DNA from: Chitinophaga alhagiae
GTDB lineage: Bacteria > Bacteroidota > Bacteroidia > Chitinophagales > Chitinophagaceae
Direction: 5' to 3'
Assembly: GCF_003568665.1 (NCBI RefSeq)
Contig: NZ_QXMH01000004.1
Location: 228,942-292,941 of the forward strand
DNA: 64,000 nucleotides
Shown: in pieces, positions 52,431 through 59,931 of the stretch
How the letters are laid out: every line of letters begins with the position of its first letter
How positions within the stretch are numbered: position 1 is the first letter of the stretch
Notes under the pieces: model-generated
What the model saw: the letters and a program-made list of their open reading frames with translations, nothing else
Told to the model about the DNA's origin: nothing
The model's database searches: none
Made by a program: the position numbers and the translations under genes

Positions 52431-53930
52431 TTATTTCCAGTATGAATATTGTGTAAGCTGGGGATTGAGGCTGAGCGAGTTCTTGGACAGCGGCCAGTAG
52501 ACGGCGCCGTTCTGCACATCGGCTTCCGTAAGCCGGCTGAAAGCAGGCACCTTGCCGAAGCTCACCAGGTCGTACCAGCGCCACCCTTCACCGATCAGCT
52601 CCCGGCGGCGTTCTTCCAGTATGAGGTCCAGCAGTTCCTCTTCTGTTACATCTTCCGGCACGGCGTCTATATACCGCCTGTTACGCAGTGTATTCAGTTC
52701 CGTGCGGGCGGCGGCATAGTTTTTAAGGCGTGCGTTGCATTCGGCGCGCAGCAGCGTCATTTCTTCATATCGGAAGATCACTATGGCGGCGTTGAAGAAG
52801 CGCAACGTGGGGTTGCGTACGGCGCCGTCCAGCATGCGCAGCTTGTAGAACATAGGCTGTACACTGGTCATGTCTTTGAAGAAGATGGAAGCGCGCACGT
52901 CTGACGGGTTGCTGTAAATGTTCAGGATACTGTCTTTGGTCACATAGATCTCGGCTTCGGCCTTTGGCACGTCCGGGTAGCGGAGCGTCCAGTATTCCAG
53001 CTGGCCGGTGGTGGATATTTCCGCGTGGTCTATGTTGAAGTCCAGCTGGAAAATGTTCCAGTTGGTACGGCCGCGGAAAGTGGAGCCGGAGGTACCGCTG
53101 GGCGCCACTATCATGTCGTTGTTGGTAACGTAGTCATATGCCGTGCGTGCCTTGTTGTCTGTAATGGTATTGATGTATTTGAGCGCGGTGGCATAGTCTT
53201 TCTTCCAGGCGGCAATGTGCGCTATGAGGTTGTAGCACGCGCCGCGGGTGGCCAGAATGCTGCGCCAGTGGGAAATACCCTGCCCGCGGTAATTGCCCTG
53301 CTGCTCCGGGTTGGAACCGTCAAACTGCCAGGGCAGGTCTTTGGAGGCGGCAAGGGCTTCTTCCTGGGCAAAGTCCAGCACCTTCTGCCAGCCTTCGCGG
53401 GTATTGGCCGTAAAGTCTCCTTTAAACGGCTCGGTGATCAGCGGCACGTCTCCCCAGATACGCACAATGTAGAAATAGGTGAAAGCGCGTACAAAACGTA
53501 CCTGCGCCGCGTCCAGCTTCATTTCGGAGCGGGCGTAGCGGTTGTCCAGCTCGGGAATGCCGGGCAGTTTGGCAAGGGCCAGGTTACATTGCGCAATTAC
53601 GGCGTAGAACCGGCGCCAGTCACGCCAGGTATCCATGGCCGGGTAGTTGGAGGTGAGCTGGCTGGAGCGGAGCGCCTGCAGGTCTCCACGTTTGGTAACG
53701 GTAAAATCGCCGCCGCGCATATCGCCATACGCCCAGTGTGCGTTCTCATTGGCCAGCGCCGCGCGTAGCAGGCCATAGGCGGCAAAGCTGCCGGCCCAGG
53801 CATCGTTCTTGGTCTTCCACATGTTCTCTTCCGTTACAGCCCGGGTAGAGTCTATGTCCAGCATCTTTTTACAGGAAAGCCATCCGGTAGCCAGCAGGCA
53901 CATCAGGCTTCCCATCCATATATATCGCAT
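52431..53930 (-). CDS. SusD/RagB-family nutrient-binding lipoprotein 2
   Basis: A 499-residue SusD homologue with lipobox LSC (Cys20; 'GWLSCKKMLDIDS'). Conserved features include 'VRFVRAFTYFYIVRIWGDVPLITEPF' and the C-terminal 'EELLDLILEERRRELIGEGWRWYDLVSFGKV'. It is the outer-membrane surface lid of the transporter encoded 14 bp upstream. It is distinct from the SusD at 44963, so the operon encodes two separate import complexes. The fasciclin/CBM lipoprotein gene follows ten bp downstream. Confidence 0.95.
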   Translation of the reverse strand: MRYIWMGSLMCLLATGWLSCKKMLDIDSTRAVTEENMWKTKNDAWAGSFAAYGLLRAALANENAHWAYGDMRGGDFTVTKRGDLQALRSSQLTSNYPAMDTWRDWRRFYAVIAQCNLALAKLPGIPELDNRYARSEMKLDAAQVRFVRAFTYFYIVRIWGDVPLITEPFKGDFTANTREGWQKVLDFAQEEALAASKDLPWQFDGSNPEQQGNYRGQGISHWRSILATRGACYNLIAHIAAWKKDYATALKYINTITDNKARTAYDYVTNNDMIVAPSGTSGSTFRGRTNWNIFQLDFNIDHAEISTTGQLEYWTLRYPDVPKAEAEIYVTKDSILNIYSNPSDVRASIFFKDMTSVQPMFYKLRMLDGAVRNPTLRFFNAAIVIFRYEEMTLLRAECNARLKNYAAARTELNTLRNRRYIDAVPEDVTEEELLDLILEERRRELIGEGWRWYDLVSFGKVPAFSRLTEADVQNGAVYWPLSKNSLSLNPQLTQYSYWK

Positions 53931-53944
53931 AAGGTCAGTTTTAG

Positions 53945-56929
53945 TTATTTGAACTGTAAGTTGAAACCGAGGGTATAACTCTTAGGCGCGGGCCAGTTGT
54001 AAACGCCCTGGTCGTACCCGAAGTAGTCAAAGGCTTCAGGGTCCCCGCCGGAGTAGTTGGTGATGGTGAAAAGGTTATTACCGGTCACGAATACACGCAA
54101 TTGCCGTACGCCCTTCTTTTCCATCCAGGCGCCCGCAAAGTTATACGTCAGCGAAAGGGAACGCAGTTTCACGTAAGAGGCCTTTTCAAGGAAAAGGGTC
54201 TGCTCTGCCTGGTAAGCCCTTACGGGGCTCCAGGGGTTGTAGCGGTACATGCCGTTCAGGTCTCCCTCGGGTTTGGTCCAGTAGGCAAACTCTTTTACGC
54301 CTTCAATAGCGTCTACCCCTTCGTGGTTCACAAAGTCAAACCGGTCTGCCAGCGCCTTGTTCAGCAGCTTTCCGCCAAAGGCATACCGGAAGAGCATGTT
54401 CAGTTCAAAATTGCGGTAGCGCAGGTTGTTGGCCCAGCCGCCCTGCACCGCGGGATTGTGGGTGCCGGTAACGACACGGTCCGCATCGTCTATGTTATTA
54501 TCCCCGCTCACGTCCCGCCATTTGGGATCGCCGCCTTTCATGGGCAGGCCCTGGTAGGTCATGCCCGGAGGCACATCGGCATCTGTGGCATAAATACCGT
54601 CGTTGATAAGCAGCCAGTACTTGTCTACCGGTTTGCCTACCAGGAAACGCCGGTTGCCCATGCGCACGTCCGTTCTGCCGCCCGGCAGCTTCAACAGTTT
54701 GGTTTTGTTGGCGGATGCGTTCAATGCGGTAGACCAGCCAAAGTTTTTGCCGTTCACTATCACGGCGTTTACGCCCAGCTCGCCGCCATAGTTGGCAATG
54801 TCCATCCCGTTCATCAATACGCCGGTATAACCGCTTTCCGTCATGGCCGGTACTTTGAGGAGCAGGTTCTTGTCCTGCCGGGTATACACGTCTACAGAAA
54901 AGTTCAGGCGGCCGTTGAGCACTCCTACGTCAAGCCCGCCGTTCAGCTGGTCTGTATATGCCCAGGCAATACCGGGAGAAATATAACCCAGCTCATACGC
55001 CGCGTTCAGCACGGGAAAGGCGTTATAGGTGGCCATGTTGGGCGTGCCTTCCCAGCCTGCTTCCACGTTGTACACGGGGCCGCCTTTGTAATAGTCGTCG
55101 TGGAACACCTTGCCTATGCGGCCCGCACTGGCCCGCAGGCGGAGGTTGCTGAAGAGGCGGCTGTCTTTCATAAAGTCTTCCCCGGATATTTTCCAGGAAG
55201 CGGACGCCGTGGGGAACAGTTGCCAGCGCTCGGCCTCGCTGACGTTGGAAGACCCGTCTTGCCGGAGGTAGAGGTTGAAGAAATATTTATCCTGCAAAGC
55301 GTAGTCAATGTCTGCGTAGAAAGACGCGAGGTTGGCCTTCACCCTGTCTTTATAATTGGCGGTGAGGCGCAGGTTGTGGGAGGCGCCGGTCTTGTTGTCG
55401 TCATTACCCGGCTGGTAGATCTGTATATAATCGCTCTTGCCCTTGAACGCGCGGCCGTAGTTGTACTTCCACATATCCCACTGGTTGTACTGGCCGAGGG
55501 TAACGGAAAGGCGCTGGCCTTTCTTTTGCAGCGGCGTTATTTCCAAAGAGTTGTCGAATACAAGGCGGCGGTGCAGGCCATCGTAGTTGGATACAAAGTT
55601 GTTGCCGTCGTTCACGGTGGAGGGAATGAACAGGTCCCGGTAGTTTTGCCCGTGATCAATCCCGAACCGGGAGTTGAGCTTTACATACCTGCCAAAAGAA
55701 TATTGCAGGGTGTTCAGCACGCGTACGTTGGCGTTCCTGTTTTTGTCAACACCTTTTTCCAGGTAGCTGAAATACTGTTCTACCTGCTCTTTGCTGGAGG
55801 ATGGCGGTTTGTCAAGACTGAGGATGTAATCTTCATCCCCCATCCTGTCACGCAGCAGTTGCGGCCTGTCACGGTTGATCACCGCCGCGCTGATAAAGGT
55901 GCTCCACATCAGGTTTTTTACCGGCATTACATTGATGCCGAAGTTGACGTTGTACCGGCGCATGGCCGTTTTTTCCGCCACGCCCTGTTCAGCGGCCTGC
56001 CCAACGCTGAAGCGGAAGTTGGCCAGCCGGTTGCCGCCGCTTACGGCAGCCTGCAGGCCGGTAACCCAACCATTGCGGTAGTAGGCCTCATCCCAGTCCG
56101 CATTACCATAATAGGTGGAGTTGGTGGAGTCTGCAAGGTAGGCGGGAAAACTCCTGAACTGTTCCTTGCTGGCGTAACGGTCATAGAACTGCAGCCTGAA
56201 ATCCCGTTCCCAGCGGCCATTGATCACATCTACCGAAGGTTTGACGGAAATACCGGCAAAGCCGTTCACTTCCACTTTAAGTTCTCCGCTGCGGGGCCCC
56301 CAGGTGGTGATGTTGATCACGCCATTAGCGGCCAGGGGCCCGAATTTTGCGGCGGCGCCGGCGTCTTTCAGCACTTCAATGTTTTGAATGTCGTTCACAT
56401 TGAGGAAGGCCAGTGGGTCTATCTCTGTGCCCATGCGGTTAAAATCGAACCGCTGCACATCAAAGGCAAAAGCATGCTCGGTGATGAGGGGCATGCCATC
56501 TACCACGTACACGGGCTGTGCGCCAAAAAGGTCACCGTTTTTAAGCAGCAGGCCGGAAGCGCCGCGTACAAAGGCGCTGCTGCGCTTGCCAGGCTCTGCG
56601 CCGGGGATGCGAACATCCACGCCGTTGACCCTCCCGAGCAATAGCTGGTTTACGCTGGTGTAAGGGAGTTTCCTTACTTCATCTAAAGGCAGCCTGCTAA
56701 CGGCGCCGGTTGTACGTAGAAGGAGCTCGCTGTTGGGAAGGTACCCTACCGTGTCCCTGGCAAGCATGGGCACGTTTTTCAGGCGTTCCGCAGCTTCCGC
56801 GCTGCCCGCCGTTCCTGTAGAGTCTGCTTTCTTGTACAGCTTTTGCTGCGCCATGGCGCCCGCTCCCAGCATGAAGAGCCCCAGCAATAACGCGGCGCGC
56901 TTCCCTGAATTTGGGTAGAAATATATCAT
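53945..56929 (-). CDS. SusC/RagA-family TonB-dependent transporter 2, lacking the carboxypeptidase-like domain
   Basis: A 994-residue outer-membrane transporter, the first gene of the operon. Signal peptide 'KRAALLLGLFMLGAGAMA' ends near residue 27. The N-terminal extension (about 28-85) is a polar linker and lacks the CarboxypepD_reg-like domain found in the neighbour at 46480. The plug starts at about 85 ('YTSVNQLLLGRVNGVDVRIPG', 'PVYVVDGMPLITEHAF', 'DAGAAAKFGPLAANGVINITTWG'). The barrel ends 'YTLGFNLQFK'. The SusC pair partner is the SusD at 52431. A leader with four hairpin repeats lies upstream. Confidence 0.93.
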   Translation of the reverse strand: MIYFYPNSGKRAALLLGLFMLGAGAMAQQKLYKKADSTGTAGSAEAAERLKNVPMLARDTVGYLPNSELLLRTTGAVSRLPLDEVRKLPYTSVNQLLLGRVNGVDVRIPGAEPGKRSSAFVRGASGLLLKNGDLFGAQPVYVVDGMPLITEHAFAFDVQRFDFNRMGTEIDPLAFLNVNDIQNIEVLKDAGAAAKFGPLAANGVINITTWGPRSGELKVEVNGFAGISVKPSVDVINGRWERDFRLQFYDRYASKEQFRSFPAYLADSTNSTYYGNADWDEAYYRNGWVTGLQAAVSGGNRLANFRFSVGQAAEQGVAEKTAMRRYNVNFGINVMPVKNLMWSTFISAAVINRDRPQLLRDRMGDEDYILSLDKPPSSSKEQVEQYFSYLEKGVDKNRNANVRVLNTLQYSFGRYVKLNSRFGIDHGQNYRDLFIPSTVNDGNNFVSNYDGLHRRLVFDNSLEITPLQKKGQRLSVTLGQYNQWDMWKYNYGRAFKGKSDYIQIYQPGNDDNKTGASHNLRLTANYKDRVKANLASFYADIDYALQDKYFFNLYLRQDGSSNVSEAERWQLFPTASASWKISGEDFMKDSRLFSNLRLRASAGRIGKVFHDDYYKGGPVYNVEAGWEGTPNMATYNAFPVLNAAYELGYISPGIAWAYTDQLNGGLDVGVLNGRLNFSVDVYTRQDKNLLLKVPAMTESGYTGVLMNGMDIANYGGELGVNAVIVNGKNFGWSTALNASANKTKLLKLPGGRTDVRMGNRRFLVGKPVDKYWLLINDGIYATDADVPPGMTYQGLPMKGGDPKWRDVSGDNNIDDADRVVTGTHNPAVQGGWANNLRYRNFELNMLFRYAFGGKLLNKALADRFDFVNHEGVDAIEGVKEFAYWTKPEGDLNGMYRYNPWSPVRAYQAEQTLFLEKASYVKLRSLSLTYNFAGAWMEKKGVRQLRVFVTGNNLFTITNYSGGDPEAFDYFGYDQGVYNWPAPKSYTLGFNLQFK

Positions 56930-56956
56930 AAGACGGATTTATTGAAAAACAAAGAA

Positions 56957-57151
56957 CTCCCCTACCCGCCGCTATGGTAAAGGCATAGCCGGGACACTTC
57001 AACACAAGGGACTCCCTGCCCGCTACTATGACAACGCATAGCCGGGTGGGCCCAAAACAGGAAATCCCCTGCCCGGCGCCATACAAGGCATAGCCGGGCC
57101 ACTAAAAAAATAAAAGACTCCCCTGCCCGCTATGCAAAGTGCATAACAGGG
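56957..57151 (-). repeat. Four tandem hairpin-forming repeats in the leader of the SusCD operon
   Basis: Four imperfect copies start at 56957, 57012, 57064 and 57118, spaced 55, 52 and 54 bp. The core pattern is CCCTGCCCG-n-CTATG-n-CATAGCCGGG. Each copy contains complementary halves (CTATG with CATAG, CCGG/CCCG with CGGG). On the transcribed minus strand each hairpin is followed by a 'GGGGAGT' and a T-rich tract (CTTTTATTTTTTT after the first). It begins 28 bp before the SusC start. Confidence 0.7.
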
Positions 57152-57886
57152 CCGTGCCGCAGGCTGGTAAGCATACAGATTGCCGCGGCACGCATAGCGC
57201 GTTACCGTCTGGAAAAAGTGATACGAAGAAGTTAACTTTTCACCTGCACAGGGATCCTACATGGAAGTTAATTTCGCTTTAGTTAGGTACCGACAGCTTG
57301 GATGGTGCGGGGCACTAATTTAAACTGACGCACTGCAAATTTTGATCATATTGTTTCTACGTGCAATTTTAACGTGGTGAACAAAAAGTATAGTTAGGCT
57401 CTATTTAGATTCGTTATTCTGTGCTCGCATACCTCGGGTTGTGAGGTATATCTGGTTTGAAAGATACATACCATATTCTTTTGAGTCAATAGATCACCAT
57501 ATTTTTCGTATAAATTATACGGCCAACCTGCAAAATATCACAATCTACCGTTAATAAAATACCAAAATGCGCCTGTTGATGATTTAAAATTATTTAAAAA
57601 GATTACAAATCCTAATGTTTTCACAATTAAGTTTTTGTTAACATATTGCCCTCAGGCGTAAAAAATACCTTTCTTAACTGCTGTACCATGGCCAGTTTGA
57701 AGTCAGTTTACCATCTATGCTAATCGTTTAGCAAAGTGACTTTTGTCCTTTCAACTTTCACTAAACTATTATTAAATACAATCATATGAAATAAAAACGT
57801 CACTAACGTGGCGATAAAATATAGTTATAAATTTATGCGTGCGCATGTCCGGATTTGTGCTCTGCGCGGTACTATACTAAAAACAC
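57152..57886. other. AT-rich noncoding region upstream of the SusCD operon and the DGPF gene
   Basis: About 730 bp with no gene. It includes the hairpin CGTGCCGC (57153-57160)/GCGGCACG (57185-57192) and the 7-bp inverted repeat ATACCTC/GAGGTAT (57429-57449). The rest is strongly AT-rich (57520-57800), unlike the coding DNA. It must hold the divergent promoters, but no clean TTTG...TAnnTTTG pair is seen on either strand. Confidence 0.5.
57429..57449. promoter_or_regulatory. Inverted repeat in the SusCD upstream region
   Basis: ATACCTC-gggttgt-GAGGTAT: perfect seven-bp arms and a seven-base loop. Located 500 bp upstream of the SusC start; could be an operator or part of a transcribed leader. 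Confidence 0.3.
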
Positions 57887-58234
57887 ATGACCATGAACAA
57901 ATACCTTTTGCTGCTCCGGGAAGACCTGGAAAAGATGCAACAGCTTTCTGAAGAAGAAATACAGCAATGTACCGCGGTAATGACCAAATGGTGTGAAGAC
58001 CTGGCCGCGGAGGGCTTTTTTGTAGCCGGCGAGCCGCTGGATATAGAGACCCGGTATGTAAAACCCGGCCATATCGGTACAGACGGGCCGTTTGCGGAAG
58101 CCCGCGAAAGCATCAGCGGTTACATACTGGTACACGCGCGAGACCTGGAGCATGCCGCCGCCATTGCGGCACAATGCCCGCACGTATCCGTTTACAACGG
58201 CGCTGTGGAGGTAAGGCCCCTGATGGCACACTAA
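57887..58234 (+). CDS. YCII/DGPF-domain protein
   Basis: A 115-residue cytosolic protein of the YCII-related (DGPF) family. The eponymous motif is present as TDGPFAEARESISGYILV from about residue 65, and the family's first strand is 'YLLLLREDLEKM'. Function unknown; DGPF proteins are regularly encoded next to ECF sigma factors of group ECF42, exactly as here (the sigma gene starts one base after the stop of this gene). They are presumably part of the same response. Confidence 0.92.
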   Translation: MTMNKYLLLLREDLEKMQQLSEEEIQQCTAVMTKWCEDLAAEGFFVAGEPLDIETRYVKPGHIGTDGPFAEARESISGYILVHARDLEHAAAIAAQCPHVSVYNGAVEVRPLMAH

Positions 58235-58235
58235 C

Positions 58236-59432
58236 ATGGAGCAGTTGCTGCAACATATCTACCGCGCGCATTTCGGTAAAATGGTGAGCGCCCTGCTGTA
58301 CCACAGCGGCATTAGCCGTATGGCAGATGCAGAAGATATTGTACAGGAGGCCTTTGCGGCAGCTGCCGCCAGCTGGCCGCAACAGCTGCCTGAAAAACCG
58401 GAAGCCTGGCTCTATGCCACCATTCGCAACATTGCCAACAAACAGCTCAGCCGGCAAAAGCCCCTGCTTCCGCTAGACGATGCAGGCGGCCTGCCGGCGC
58501 CCGCTGCCATGCAGGAAGACGGAGACCTGCAACTGCTGCGTCTCCTCTTTGCCTGCATGCGGCCGGAGTTTTCTCCCAAACTGCAGCTGGTAATGGCGCT
58601 GCGTTATGTACACGGCCTGCAGGTGCAGCAGGTAGCCGCCCTGCTGGGCGCCGCGCCGGATACTGTTTCCAAAATGCTGTACCGCCGGCAACAGCTGCCC
58701 AAGGAAAGAGACATTGCGTTCAGCAGCGGCTTTGTATGGTGGAGCGAACAAAAAGTGCTGATGGCCCTCAAAGTGCTGTACCTCGTATTTACAGAAGGCT
58801 GGAAATATGCGGACGAACAGTTGTGCGAAGATGCGCTCAGCCTCACCAAAACCGTGATCAGGCAGGCCCGGGTAGGCGTAGCGGACGCCAGGGCCCTTTT
58901 TGCCCTGATGCTGCTTCAACTCTCCAGGCTGGATACACGCACCAGTGAAACCGGCGAGCTGCTGGAGCTGGAGCACCAGGACCGCAGCCGGTGGAACAAA
59001 GACATGATACTGGTGGCATCCCGCTACCTGCACGAAAGCGCCGAAGCGCGCCACAAACCCTTTCTGCTGGAGGCTACCATTGCCTGGCTGCACGCCGCCG
59101 CGCCTTCTTTTGCCGCCACGCCCTGGGCGCAGATAGCCGCCCTTTACCGCCAGTTGCAGCACATCAGCCCCTCTCCCTTTGTGCAGCTGAACCATGCCAT
59201 AGCCCTCCATTTTGCCGGGCAGCCTGACAACGCGCTGGCCCTGCTGGCCCCGCTGGAAGAACATGATTTCATGCAACGGCATCACCTCTTCCACTGCAGC
59301 ATGGCCCGGATATTCACAGACCGGCAGCAACCCCGCCGCGCCCTGGAATACTATGAAAAAGCGCTGCGCTGCAAACTCACGCCGCAGGAAGAGCATTTTA
59401 TCCTGAAAAAGAAAAAACAGCTCTTGACCTGA
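58236..59432 (+). CDS. ECF42-type RNA polymerase sigma factor with C-terminal TPR-like extension
   Basis: A 398-residue sigma factor, long for an ECF sigma (usually about 180). The N-terminal part has region 2 ('AEDIVQEAFAAAAASWPQQLPEKPEAWLYATIRNIA', about 30-68) and region 4 ('LRYVHGLQVQQVAALLGAAPDTVSKMLYRRQQL', about 127-160). The C-terminal 230 residues form helical repeats ('LNHAIALHFAGQPDNALALLAPLEEHD', 'PRRALEYYEKALRCKL') like TPRs. This is the ECF42 layout. Such sigmas have no anti-sigma factor and are linked to DGPF proteins. It directs RNA polymerase to a small regulon. Confidence 0.94.
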   Translation: MEQLLQHIYRAHFGKMVSALLYHSGISRMADAEDIVQEAFAAAAASWPQQLPEKPEAWLYATIRNIANKQLSRQKPLLPLDDAGGLPAPAAMQEDGDLQLLRLLFACMRPEFSPKLQLVMALRYVHGLQVQQVAALLGAAPDTVSKMLYRRQQLPKERDIAFSSGFVWWSEQKVLMALKVLYLVFTEGWKYADEQLCEDALSLTKTVIRQARVGVADARALFALMLLQLSRLDTRTSETGELLELEHQDRSRWNKDMILVASRYLHESAEARHKPFLLEATIAWLHAAAPSFAATPWAQIAALYRQLQHISPSPFVQLNHAIALHFAGQPDNALALLAPLEEHDFMQRHHLFHCSMARIFTDRQQPRRALEYYEKALRCKLTPQEEHFILKKKKQLLT

Positions 59433-59507
59433 TGGTATAGCGCATGCGATCCTCTCTTTTTGCAACCATCTTGTAAAAATATTGCATGCATCCTGCCCTT
59501 ATTTTAA

Positions 59508-59515
59508 TATTTTTG
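59508..59515 (+). promoter_or_regulatory. Promoter-like -7 box directly before the small Cys-rich gene
   Basis: TATTTTTG fits the Bacteroidota -7 consensus TAnnTTTG exactly, with TTG at 59482-59484 as a weak -33 candidate. It ends only four bases before the ATG at 59520, so transcription from it would give a nearly leaderless mRNA, or the gene starts elsewhere. Confidence 0.35.
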
Positions 59516-59519
59516 CGGC

Positions 59520-59834
59520 ATGAAAGCATGGAGCTTCCTTCTCAGTATCTGGATGCTGGCCTGCGCGGGGTTACCCTGTGCGGACCGGTGTACAGACGCC
59601 GACCATGAGCCGGCGCAGGAGGAAGTGCATGTACCCCTCAAGGAAACGCGGGACAGTGGGGACCTTTGTTCACCCTTCTGTGTCTGCTCCTGCTGCGCCG
59701 TTATTTCCGTGCTGCCCAAAAACGCGGCCTTTCTCAACAAACCTGTTATTCTCAACGCCCCTGTAAGCAGGTACCTCATTCCACCTGTACAGGAGGTAGC
59801 AGACTCTTTCTGGCAACCGCCCCGCTTCGCCTGA
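59520..59834 (+). CDS. Small secreted Cys-rich protein (DUF6660-like) ahead of the metal pump
   Basis: A 104-residue protein. Residues 1-20 form a signal peptide (MKAWSFLLSIWMLACAGLPC). The mature part holds a compact cysteine cluster, CSPFCVCSCC (residues 50-59), plus CADRC near the N-terminus, and a C-terminal 'PPVQEVADSFWQPPRFA'. The pattern resembles the Bacteroidota family DUF6660, found before metal efflux genes; this is from memory. The clustered thiols could bind copper, silver or zinc, or sense metals, in the periplasm. It precedes the RND fusion gene by 97 bp on the same strand. Confidence 0.8.
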   Translation: MKAWSFLLSIWMLACAGLPCADRCTDADHEPAQEEVHVPLKETRDSGDLCSPFCVCSCCAVISVLPKNAAFLNKPVILNAPVSRYLIPPVQEVADSFWQPPRFA

Positions 59835-59931
59835 TCTTCCCGTTTTATTGACAACATTTTATCATGCCGTGCGCACGAACGCCGGGTGTATGCCGTTATT
59901 GGCGCGCGCACGTGCACAAACAGGCTTTACA

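Noticed and set aside
54101..56644. 847-codon plus-strand frame opposite the second SusC gene
   Set aside because: Same cause: the minus strand carries a complete SusC with signal peptide, plug and barrel; the plus frame has no recognisable feature.
56957..57151. CRISPR array
   Set aside because: Repeats are imperfect, only four, with spacers too short and related, and no cas gene is present; hairpin leader repeats fit better.
57872..58237. Minus-strand 121-codon frame opposite the DGPF gene
   Set aside because: Complement of a gene with the clear DGPF motif and one-base spacing to the sigma gene.
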